Below are positions 6,920 through 13,207 of a stretch of 15,986 nt of DNA, piece after piece. The position numbers and the translations under genes were made by a program. The notes beneath the pieces are model-generated. The model was not told where the DNA came from and did not search any database. It saw only the letters and a program-made list of their open reading frames with translations. Source of the stretch: an uncultured Bilophila sp. (GTDB lineage Bacteria; Desulfobacterota; Desulfovibrionia; Desulfovibrionales; Desulfovibrionaceae); assembly GCA_959604115.1 (NCBI GenBank), contig CAUHBW010000036.1, positions 1 to 15,986 of the forward strand, written 5' to 3'. The first letter of the stretch is position 1; every line of letters starts with the position of its first letter.

Positions 6920-8374
6920 TCAGACGATGCGGAAGTTGTCCACAACGCAGCAGCGGCGCAGACGCACGAACGAGCGGGCGCAGGTCACACCTTCACCGGT
7001 GGGGGTGGAGATGGTCATGGTGGTCCAGCCTTCACCGCCGGCGCCGAGAGCGGCGAGGTGCGGGCCGTTCTTGACGAACAGGCTGGTGTTCATGGCGCGG
7101 GCCATCTTGTCCATGTTGTCGATGTTGCGGGAGTGGATGCCGGCGGTGTGCGACAGGCCGCGTTCGAGGATGAGGGCCCATTCGATGGCTTCATCCACGT
7201 TGGAGGCGCGCAGCAGGGGCACGACGGGCATCAGCTGTTCGGTGCGGGCGAAGACGTGGTCGAGGTCGCGCTTCACGTCCACGATGAGCAGACGGCAGCT
7301 TTCGGGCACGTCGATGCCGGCGGCCTTGGCGATGACGGCGGCGTCACGGCCGACCCACTTCGGATTCGGAGCGGGCTTCTTGCCGCCTTCGACCTGAGGA
7401 TAGTTGCGGAGCACCACGCGGGCGATGGCATCGGCCTGTTCAAGGCTGATTTCCACGGCACCGATGGCCTTCATTTCGGCCTTCAGCTGGTCGGCGATGG
7501 AATCGACAGCGATGATTTCCTTTTCGTCGGCGCAGATGATGTTGTTGTCGAAGGACGCGCCGTCGTAGATGCTGCGGGCGGCGCGGGCGATGTTGGCGGT
7601 TTCGTCGACCACGACCGGCGGGTTGCCGGCGCCGGCGGCGATGAGGCGCATGGAGGCGACCTTGCGGGCCTGAGCCACAACGGCTTCACCGCCGGTCACC
7701 ACGAGCAGCTTGACGCGCGGATGCGAGAAGAGCTGCTGGGCCACTTCGATGGTGGGTTCCTTCACGGCGACGAGCAGGTTGGCGATGCCGGTCGCTTCGA
7801 TGATGGCCTTGTTCAGAACCTGAATGGCCTTCTGGGAGGAACGCTTGGCGTTCGGATGGGGAGCGAAGATCACGGCGTTGCCGCCGGCGATCATGCTGAT
7901 GGCGTTGTTGATGACCGTGGCGGTCGGGTTGGTGGACGGCGTCACGGAAGCGATCACGCCCCAGGGAGCGTTTTCAATGAGGGTCAGGCCCATGTCGCCG
8001 GAGATCGCCATGGGGGAGAGGCATTCGGTGCCGGGAGTACGCTCGCAAACGAGAATATTCTTGGCGATCTTGTCGCTCACGCGACCCATGCCGGTTTCGT
8101 TGTGGGCCATTTCGGCGAACGCCTGGGCGTTTTCAAGGCCGGTCTTGCGGATCACGGCGATGATTTTGTCGCGCACGGCCACGGTGGCGATCTTCTTCTG
8201 AGCGGCTTCGGCGGCCTTCACGGCGTCTTCGAGTTCGTCGAAGAGGCCGAAGTCGCCGGCGTCGCAGCCGCAGGCGGCGACGACGGTCGTCGCAGCCGCG
8301 GTGGGCTGATCCGACATCATCTTTTTGAGAACTTCAACGACAATGCGTTCCACGTCTTGCTGGCGCACGTCCAT
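6920..8374 (-). CDS. CoA-acylating aldehyde dehydrogenase, EutE/PduP family, with encapsulation peptide
   Basis: This 484-residue enzyme would convert acetaldehyde from IslA, CoA and NAD+ to acetyl-CoA and NADH in the microcompartment lumen. The first 20 residues (DVERIVVEVLKKMM) form a short amphipathic helix typical of BMC encapsulation peptides, joined by an Ala/Thr-rich linker (about 21-40) to the catalytic domain. The catalytic cysteine is C281 in NNIICADEKE. Other family marks include APWGVIASVTPSTNPT at 136-151 and a Gly-rich C-terminal part around LAALGAGGEGWT. The start is supported by AGGAG eight bases upstream. It is the last gene of the operon, 166 bases after the EutN-like gene, and is followed by a strong terminator. 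Length fits EutE/PduP (about 460-480). There is no fused alcohol dehydrogenase domain, so it is not a bifunctional AdhE. Confidence 0.95.
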   Translation of the reverse strand: MDVRQQDVERIVVEVLKKMMSDQPTAAATTVVAACGCDAGDFGLFDELEDAVKAAEAAQKKIATVAVRDKIIAVIRKTGLENAQAFAEMAHNETGMGRVSDKIAKNILVCERTPGTECLSPMAISGDMGLTLIENAPWGVIASVTPSTNPTATVINNAISMIAGGNAVIFAPHPNAKRSSQKAIQVLNKAIIEATGIANLLVAVKEPTIEVAQQLFSHPRVKLLVVTGGEAVVAQARKVASMRLIAAGAGNPPVVVDETANIARAARSIYDGASFDNNIICADEKEIIAVDSIADQLKAEMKAIGAVEISLEQADAIARVVLRNYPQVEGGKKPAPNPKWVGRDAAVIAKAAGIDVPESCRLLIVDVKRDLDHVFARTEQLMPVVPLLRASNVDEAIEWALILERGLSHTAGIHSRNIDNMDKMARAMNTSLFVKNGPHLAALGAGGEGWTTMTISTPTGEGVTCARSFVRLRRCCVVDNFRIV

Positions 8375-8489
8375 ATCTATCTCCTATGCTGGAAGCCGGA
8401 CCCGCGGGCCGATGCCGGGGCGGGAGGCCTGTTTTGCTTCATTTGCCGCCGGTGTTCCTGAACAGGGGCGGATCGAAAAAACGCGTTTT

Positions 8490-8508
8490 CCGGACGTCGG
8501 CCGTCCGG
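8490..8508 (-). other. Short hairpin between the vertex-protein and aldehyde dehydrogenase genes
   Basis: A 7-bp perfect stem (8490-8496 with 8502-8508) sits in the 166-base gap before the aldehyde dehydrogenase gene. On the minus strand it is followed by AAAACGCGTTTTTT, itself a small palindrome ending in six T residues. It could weakly attenuate transcription or mark an mRNA processing site. Function is inferred. Confidence 0.4.
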
Positions 8509-8540
8509 CGGAGTCTCTCAGGAGGCGGCTCCGAGGGGCC

Positions 8541-8837
8541 TTACCGGCCGTCGTTCTTGCGGTAGATCGCTTCCTTTCCGGCGTTCACATGGTCGACGAT
8601 ACCGACAATGACCAGGTCCAACGGAGCGTCCTTGTTGATGGCGAAACGTGCGGAGCTGCCGCGGGATACGATGACCCATTCGCCTTCGCCGGCTCCGATG
8701 GGGTCGGCGGCGACCTGGCAGCGACCGGCCGGCTCGCCTTTCCCGTTGAGCAGTTCGACGAGGAGCAGCGAGTTGTACGGCAATTCGGGGCACCGCACCG
8801 TGGAAACGACCTGACCAACGACTTTTGCAAGTTCCAT
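8541..8837 (-). CDS. EutN/CcmL-type BMC-P vertex shell protein
   Basis: A 98-residue pentamer-forming shell protein that would cap the vertices of the microcompartment. The family signature is clear: an opening beta strand MELAKVVGQVVST, DPIGAGEGEWVIVSRGSSAR at 45-64, and DLVIVGIVDHV near the end. The ATG at 8837 was chosen over the longer frame (from 8876) because GGAG lies nine bases upstream and the family starts with this strand. It is the only pentameric shell gene in the window, enough to close a shell together with the BMC-H and BMC-T genes. It lies 132 bases after the short BMC-H gene, with two hairpins in the gap. Confidence 0.94.
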   Translation of the reverse strand: MELAKVVGQVVSTVRCPELPYNSLLLVELLNGKGEPAGRCQVAADPIGAGEGEWVIVSRGSSARFAINKDAPLDLVIVGIVDHVNAGKEAIYRKNDGR

Positions 8838-8902
8838 GCTTTTCTCCGTTCCTGAAAGAAAACCTCTCAGGAGCATTCCGTAAGGAGGCTGAAGGCGGCC
8901 GG

Positions 8903-8951
8903 GCCGGGGCGCAGGGCCCCGGCGAGGCCGGCGAGCAGGTCTATGACCTGC
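8903..8951 (-). other. Two tandem hairpins between BMC-H and BMC-P genes
   Basis: An 8-bp stem (8903-8910 with 8916-8923) and a 7-bp stem (8935-8941 with 8945-8951) lie in the gap between the short BMC-H gene and the vertex gene. Neither has a T run on the minus strand. They may protect the abundant BMC-H message upstream from 3' decay and so set a high hexamer-to-pentamer ratio; this is inference. Confidence 0.5.
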
Positions 8952-8969
8952 CTATAGGCGTGAATAAGC

Positions 8970-9248
8970 TTACTTGCGGCTGAGAGGGAACACGGCTTCC
9001 AGGTCCTGATGAGGACGAGGGATGACATGGACGGCCACGAGTTCGCCGCCTACGCGCTGCACGGCGGCGGCGCCGGCGTCGGTAGCGGCTTTGCAGGCGG
9101 CCACGTCGCCGCGGACCAGGGCGGTCACATAGCCGCCGCCGATCTGTTCGTAGGAAACGAGCTGCACGCGAGCAGCCTTGACCATAGCATCAGCGGCTTC
9201 GATAAGACCAACCAGACCACGGGTTTCGATCATGCCAAGAGCGTCCAT
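8970..9248 (-). CDS. BMC-H hexameric shell protein (PduA/EutM type)
   Basis: A 92-residue single-domain BMC-H protein (PF00936), probably the main facet tile. It shows the family opening ALGMIETRGLVGLIEAADAMVKAA, the pore loop QIGGGY at 35-40 and the VRGDVAACKAATDAGAAA segment. The Gly-rich pore should be small and polar, suited to passage of small anions such as isethionate, but that is inference. The start is supported by AGGAG upstream of the ATG at 9248. It is preceded by an elaborate stem region (9281-9336) and followed by two hairpins. It lacks a C-terminal extension, unlike the other BMC-H gene in this operon. Confidence 0.96.
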   Translation of the reverse strand: MDALGMIETRGLVGLIEAADAMVKAARVQLVSYEQIGGGYVTALVRGDVAACKAATDAGAAAVQRVGGELVAVHVIPRPHQDLEAVFPLSRK

Positions 9249-9280
9249 TGTGAACTCCTTTTAGGATTGTTGTTAGCTTG

Positions 9281-9336
9281 GTTACCCGGAACGGAACGTA
9301 TCGGGTAACGCGTTACCGTGTTGTGTGCCGTTCCGT
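9281..9336 (-). promoter_or_regulatory. Competing hairpins between phosphotransacetylase and BMC-H genes
   Basis: The segment 9302-9309 (CGGGTAAC) can pair either with 9281-9288 (GTTACCCG) or, as GGTAACG at 9304-9310, with CGTTACC at 9311-9317. An outer stem can form between 9291-9298 and 9329-9336. The two inner pairings are mutually exclusive. There is no T run, so termination is unlikely. A role in mRNA processing, stability or BMC-H translation is possible. Confidence 0.5.
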
Positions 9337-10329
9337 TTATTGCTGTCCTCCGCGGTTCATGCCCAGACCGACGACACTGATTTTGTAGATGTCGTCGCTG
9401 CTGCATCCCCGCGAAAGGTCATGCCAACCGTGGGCAAAGCCCTGGAGCAGGGGGCCGAGGGCCGTCCAGCCGCCAAAGCGTTGCGCGATTTTGTAGCCGA
9501 TGTTGCCGGCTTCAAGAGACGGGAACACGAAGACGTTCGCGTGCCCGGCGACCGGGCTGCCGGGGGCCTTCAACTGGGCGACCTCGGGCACGACGGCGGC
9601 GTCCAGCTGGAGTTCGCCGTCCACGAGCAGATTCGGTTCACGCGTCTTGATTTCGTCGAGCGCGGCGCGGACCTTGTCCACGCGCTCGTGCTTGGCGCTG
9701 CCCTTCGTGGAGAAGGAAAGCAGAGCCACGCGCGGGTCTTCGCCCATGACGTTTTTATATACGCCGGAGGTGCCGATGGCGATGTCGGCGAGCTGGGCGG
9801 GCGTGGGATCGGGAATGACCGCGCAGTCGGTGAACATGCAGACCTTGTCGTCCTTCAGCATGAAGAAGAAGCTCGACACGGTCTTGCTTCCGGCGGCGGT
9901 GCCGATCATGCGCAGACCGGCGCGGATGACGTTGGCGGTGGAGGAAAGGTTTCCGGCCACGCCGATTTCCGCTTCGCCGCGACGGACCATGAGCGCGCCG
10001 GCGGCCAGACCGTTGGAAACGGCCTTGACGGCGTCCTCTTCGGTGATTTCCTTGCCTTTGGCCTGCTGAATCGCCATGTACTCCGCCGCATTGTGCTCAA
10101 CGAGAGACGGATTCAGCGGATTGACGACCTGAAGGGAAACGCCGGTTTCCCCGCTTTCCTGCAACGCGGCGCGCACCTTTTCGGGTTCGCCGATGAGGAT
10201 GGGGTCCACGAGGCCTTCGCGGATCAGCTTGGCGGCGGCGGCGACCACGCGGCGATCTTCGCCGTCGGAGTACACCACGACGCCCTTCCGGGCGCGGCAT
10301 TTTTCGAGGCAACGTTCGAACACGTTCAT
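9337..10329 (-). CDS. Phosphotransacetylase (Pta/EutD family)
   Basis: A 330-residue phosphate acetyltransferase (PF01515) that would convert acetyl-CoA and phosphate to acetyl phosphate and free CoA, recycling CoA for the aldehyde dehydrogenase. Family marks are GDP-like GEDPRVALLSFSTKGSAKHE at 196-215, DGELQLDAA at 237-245, KAPGSPVAGHANVFVFP at 254-270 and EAGNIGYKIAQRFGGW at 273-288. It is the short catalytic form, without the N-terminal regulatory domain of E. coli Pta, and it is not PduL, the usual BMC phosphotransacylase. I see no clear encapsulation peptide. The ATG at 10329 is chosen; a TTG at 10341 in frame overlaps the previous gene and lacks a ribosome site. It starts one base after the stop codon of the EutT-like gene, so the two are translationally linked. 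Confidence 0.94.
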   Translation of the reverse strand: MNVFERCLEKCRARKGVVVYSDGEDRRVVAAAAKLIREGLVDPILIGEPEKVRAALQESGETGVSLQVVNPLNPSLVEHNAAEYMAIQQAKGKEITEEDAVKAVSNGLAAGALMVRRGEAEIGVAGNLSSTANVIRAGLRMIGTAAGSKTVSSFFFMLKDDKVCMFTDCAVIPDPTPAQLADIAIGTSGVYKNVMGEDPRVALLSFSTKGSAKHERVDKVRAALDEIKTREPNLLVDGELQLDAAVVPEVAQLKAPGSPVAGHANVFVFPSLEAGNIGYKIAQRFGGWTALGPLLQGFAHGWHDLSRGCSSDDIYKISVVGLGMNRGGQQ

Positions 10330-10330
10330 T

Positions 10331-11107
10331 TTACAGACCAACCTTCGAGATATCGCGGCCGGATTCGGCCACGACAGTCAGAAGCATGAGCACATAGATG
10401 GCGCTGCTGAGACGGTTCAAGGAGGTGAGCATGTCCTCGCGGTCCATGCCGACCTGCACGTACGCCACTTCAACTTCGCGGACCTGCGCGCGCAGCCAGT
10501 TGAGGAGCGCGACGTTCGGGCCGAGGGCGACGTCGGGAACGATGTGGCCCTGACCCAGATAGGTCATGGGATCGTGGGAGACGAGGCGGATGGCTTCGGC
10601 GTTCATGCCGCACAGGGTCTGTTCGGGCATGGCTTCGCCGGAGACTTCGGCCTGGAGGAGCTGCCACAGCCACACGTTGATGTCGGAGAGGCCGTTGCGG
10701 AGGACGGCGGGAAGTTTCCCGTTGCCGTCGAATCCGGTCTGCACCAGCACCGTGCTGGAAATGAGGGTATCCAGCTTGCCGCGCAGGAAGATGCGCGGAT
10801 GGGATTTGGAGACGACCGTATCGGCGTCGAGGTAGGTTCCGTCGGGGAAGGAAGCCGGTTCGGCGGCCGGAGCGGCCGGAGCCGGTTCCGCCGCCGGAGC
10901 CGGAGCGGGCTCCGGTTTCGAGGGGGCGGGTTCCTCGGCGGGCGCCGCTTCCACAGTGCACTGACCGGGCAGCACGACGCGGCAGTTGCGGCTGCGCAAC
11001 AGCTCCGTCGCTGCCGGAGTCAGGCGCTCGCCGGCCTGAAGGCAGAATTCGCCTCCCTGACCCAGCTCGCAACGCTGTCTGACATCTTCTTCGGTAAGAA
11101 AGATCAT
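10331..11107 (-). CDS. EutT-like (cobalamin adenosyltransferase family) protein
   Basis: 258 residues resembling EutT, which adds the adenosyl group to B12 in ethanolamine BMCs. Three parts are visible: an N-terminal module (1-50, FLTEEDVRQ...RLTPAATELLRSRNCRVVLP) like the EutT start, an Ala/Pro/Glu linker (about 52-88), and the core domain with VSKSHPRIFLRGKLDTLIS at 99-117, SHDPMTYLGQGHIVPD at 177-192, NVALLNWLRAQVREVEV at 198-214 and LNRLSSAIYVLMLL at 230-243. The HX11CCXXC metal motif of enterobacterial EutT should lie where the linker is, and it is absent. IslA does not use B12, so either this is a moonlighting, structural or repurposed family member, or it serves another enzyme. It starts 33 bases after the EutQ-like gene and ends one base before phosphotransacetylase. 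AGGAA precedes the ATG at 11107. Confidence 0.85.
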   Translation of the reverse strand: MIFLTEEDVRQRCELGQGGEFCLQAGERLTPAATELLRSRNCRVVLPGQCTVEAAPAEEPAPSKPEPAPAPAAEPAPAAPAAEPASFPDGTYLDADTVVSKSHPRIFLRGKLDTLISSTVLVQTGFDGNGKLPAVLRNGLSDINVWLWQLLQAEVSGEAMPEQTLCGMNAEAIRLVSHDPMTYLGQGHIVPDVALGPNVALLNWLRAQVREVEVAYVQVGMDREDMLTSLNRLSSAIYVLMLLTVVAESGRDISKVGL

Positions 11108-11140
11108 GGTTGTTTCCTTCGTTATGGTCTAGGAACGCGG

Positions 11141-12088
11141 CTAGGCGGCCACCGCGACCGTGGTGCACCGCACGTGCCCGGAGGAGGCGAGAAGCACCTC
11201 CGTGCCCGCAGGAATGCTGAACACGTCGCCGTGAGCCGCGCTGAAGGTCGTGCCCTCAATGGTCAGATTCAGTTCACCCTCCAGCACCACGAGCACTTCC
11301 GCACGCCGGAACGTCCAGGAAAACGAGTGGTTTTCCCAATCCAGATAGCCGACGGCAGCGTTGTCGCCCTTGGTGGGGGAAAGCACGTCCATGACGGACA
11401 CGCTGCCCTTCGCCCGGGAGCTTCCCCAGTTCTGGGCCCGGCTGTCGACATGCGTGACGCCTCCGGCCCGCCTGACGCCGGGGCGCGTCTCGGACGGGGC
11501 GCGTCCCGTTTCGGCGAGGACCGACCTGATCAACTGATCGATCAGAGCTTCGTCGGCGGCCCCGGAGGGGAGCGCCGAGAGCACGCCGCGCCGGATGGCG
11601 GCGACGAGGGCGTCCTCGGAGCGGGGTTCGGCCGGAGCGGCGGAAACCGTCACGGCGGCGTTCGCCGCGGGCGCGGCCTCGACCGACATGGGGTTGACGC
11701 CGGGCGTGAACGTGATCGGAGGCACTTCCGGAGCGGCCGGTTTGACCGTTGCCGTCAGAGCCTGCGTCAGCGGCACGAGCACCTCCTGCAGCTGCCGGGT
11801 GGCGGCCGCAAGCTGTTCCGCCGTCAGCGCCGGCGTGGGAACGGGCTGATGGGCGACGGGCTGGCTGACAGGCTCCGGAACCGTCTCCTGCGCCGGAGCT
11901 GCGGGAGCTTCCGGTTCGGGAGCGGGTTCCGGGACGACGGGGGCTTCCGTCGTCAGGGTTATGCCGTAATACCGGGCGTCGTCCTGCGCCTGCTGGGTGA
12001 CGATGTCGCCCTTGGCGTAGACAACGACCGACTCCCCGGCTTTCCACGCGAGCCGGATCGTTTCGGCGGTGATGATCTGTTTGGTCAT
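11141..12088 (-). CDS. EutQ-like cupin protein, possible acetate kinase
   Basis: A 315-residue protein with a EutQ-type C-terminal cupin at about 225-315, marked by GYLDWENHSFSWTF (247-260), VLEGELNLTIEG (268-279) and GDVFSIPAGTEV (287-298). Its first 45 residues (IITAETIRLAWKAGE...IVTQQAQDDARYYGITL) match the EutQ N-terminal module. A long Ala/Pro/Glu linker (about 47-155) makes it larger than E. coli EutQ (about 230 residues). EutQ from Salmonella is reported to have acetate kinase activity, and no ackA is present here, so this protein may turn acetyl phosphate into acetate and ATP. That role is inference. The ATG at 12088 is preceded by AGGA eight bases away. It follows the tailed BMC-H gene across a hairpin-forming gap. 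Confidence 0.88.
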   Translation of the reverse strand: MTKQIITAETIRLAWKAGESVVVYAKGDIVTQQAQDDARYYGITLTTEAPVVPEPAPEPEAPAAPAQETVPEPVSQPVAHQPVPTPALTAEQLAAATRQLQEVLVPLTQALTATVKPAAPEVPPITFTPGVNPMSVEAAPAANAAVTVSAAPAEPRSEDALVAAIRRGVLSALPSGAADEALIDQLIRSVLAETGRAPSETRPGVRRAGGVTHVDSRAQNWGSSRAKGSVSVMDVLSPTKGDNAAVGYLDWENHSFSWTFRRAEVLVVLEGELNLTIEGTTFSAAHGDVFSIPAGTEVLLASSGHVRCTTVAVAA

Positions 12089-12106
12089 GCCCCAATTCCT
12101 TTAGAC

Positions 12107-12151
12107 GGCGTGCGGAGGCTGTCCCCCGTGCGTCGGCGACGCCGGCACGCC
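12107..12151 (-). other. Hairpin cluster before the EutQ-like gene
   Basis: GGCGTGC at 12107-12113 pairs with GCACGCC at 12145-12151, enclosing a smaller stem (12130-12134 with 12138-12142). It lies in the gap after the tailed BMC-H gene and lacks a T run, so a stability or processing role fits better than termination. Function is inferred. Confidence 0.45.
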
Positions 12152-12165
12152 CTCAGTAAGCGAAA

Positions 12166-12570
12166 CTACTTCTTGGCCTTGCCCTTGGCTTCGGGAGCTG
12201 CGGCCTCGGCTGCGGGAACGGCGCTCGCGGCGGCCATGCGGGCCTTCTTGGCGGCCTTGCGGGCGGCCTTCTTGCGCTTGATGTCCTCGAGCATGTCCAT
12301 GAGGGAATCGGGTTCTTCCGCGGGGCTCGGGATGATGTTGTAGCCGTTGAGGCCGTTGAGGCTCTGGGCGAGCAGGGCGCCGGTTTCCACGGCGGCCTGG
12401 CAGGCGGCGACGTCACCCTTGCAGATGACGCACACGCGCAGCCCGTCGACCTTGTGGGCGGAGATGATTTCCACTTCGGCGGCCTTGGCCATGGCATCGG
12501 CCACCTGAATGGCGATGACGAGGCCCGCGGTTTCGACGAAGCCGAGGGACGGTTTGTATTCCAGACTCAT
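12166..12570 (-). CDS. BMC-H shell protein with Lys/Ala-rich C-terminal tail
   Basis: A 134-residue hexameric shell protein with a BMC domain at about 8-86 (GFVETAGLVIAIQVADAMAKAA..., CKGDVAACQAAVETGALLAQ). The tail, about 92-134, is very basic and Ala-rich (LEDIKRKKAARKAAKKARM then Ala/Pro/Glu and a final KGKAKK). The pore region HKVDGLR differs from the QIGGGY pore of the other BMC-H. The tail could dock cargo, RNA or DNA, or organise compartments, by analogy with extended shell proteins such as PduK; this is inference. AGGAG lies 8 bases before the ATG at 12570. It starts 18 bases after the PduT-like gene, so the two are tightly linked. No Fe-S motif is seen in the tail, unlike PduK. Confidence 0.92.
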   Translation of the reverse strand: MSLEYKPSLGFVETAGLVIAIQVADAMAKAAEVEIISAHKVDGLRVCVICKGDVAACQAAVETGALLAQSLNGLNGYNIIPSPAEEPDSLMDMLEDIKRKKAARKAAKKARMAAASAVPAAEAAAPEAKGKAKK

Positions 12571-12588
12571 AGATGACTCCTGACTGCC

Positions 12589-13146
12589 TTAGGCAATCTG
12601 TTCGAAGACGGTTTCTGCCGGGCTCGGGATGACGACCTTGCTCACGAGAAGACCGCTTTCGGCGGCCGCTGTGGAGCCGGCTTCGACGGCGGCGTTGACC
12701 GCGGCGACGTCGCCGGTCATGAGCGCATAGCCCTTGCCGCCGAGGCCGAGGGCCACGCGGACGTCAAGAAGCTGCACGTCGGCGGCCTTGACGGCGGCAT
12801 CGGACGCCACCACGATGGAGGCGGCGGAGAAGGTTTCGATGATGCCGAGCGCGCCGCGTTCGCTGACGGTGGTGGCGCCGGCGAGGGCGCCGATCACGTC
12901 CCGATGGATGTTGGGGATGATGAACCAGTCAACCAGCGCATCGGCGTGGGTTTCGCGTCCGGCGTTCACGGAAGCGGATACGGCAGCCACGTCGCCGGTC
13001 ACGGCGGCCACGAACTTGCCGGGGCAGATCGTCTTGAAGAACAGCGGATCGACCTGAGCGGTTTTCACCATCTGGTCAGCCGCGTCGATGCCGGCGGCAA
13101 TGCTGTTGAATTCCACCATTCCTACGGCTGTGTATGATTCAGACAC
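12589..13146 (-). CDS. PduT-like tandem BMC shell protein (BMC-T) with Fe-S pore motif
   Basis: A 185-residue trimer-forming protein with two BMC domains, about 6-90 and 98-183. The first contains KTICPGKF at 38-45, whose cysteine (C41) corresponds to the PduT cysteine that binds a 4Fe-4S cluster at the three-fold pore. The second contains GALGIIETFSAAS and LGLGGKGYALMTGDV. The start is a GTG at 13146 preceded by AAGGAG at optimal distance, so the initiator is unusual but well supported. It lies directly after the PduS-like gene, the expected redox partner, and may pass electrons across the shell. A hairpin occupies the gap between them. Confidence 0.94.
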   Translation of the reverse strand: MSESYTAVGMVEFNSIAAGIDAADQMVKTAQVDPLFFKTICPGKFVAAVTGDVAAVSASVNAGRETHADALVDWFIIPNIHRDVIGALAGATTVSERGALGIIETFSAASIVVASDAAVKAADVQLLDVRVALGLGGKGYALMTGDVAAVNAAVEAGSTAAAESGLLVSKVVIPSPAETVFEQIA

Positions 13147-13169
13147 AGGGCCTCTCCTTTTTTGTCAGC

Positions 13170-13187
13170 GGGGCGGCTGGCCGCCCC
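13170..13187 (-). other. GC hairpin between PduS-like and PduT-like genes
   Basis: GGGGCGG (13170-13176) pairs with CCGCCCC (13181-13187) around a 4-base loop. It sits just upstream of the PduT ribosome site and has no T run on the minus strand. A stability or processing role is possible. Confidence 0.45.
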
Positions 13188-13207
13188 TTTCCGTATCGTG
13201 TTGCGGG

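Noticed and set aside
6196..6945. Long minus-strand open frame upstream of islA
   Set aside because: It overlaps the end of the aldehyde dehydrogenase gene, the operon terminator and three dyad sites, and its translation is rich in Ser, Pro and Arg without any recognisable domain.
10980..11000. Palindrome GTTGCGGCTGCGCAAC inside the EutT-like gene as another activator site
   Set aside because: It lies in coding sequence, its spacing and half-sites differ from the GCAA-NN-TTGC dyad, and it reflects Leu/Arg codons in GC-rich sequence.
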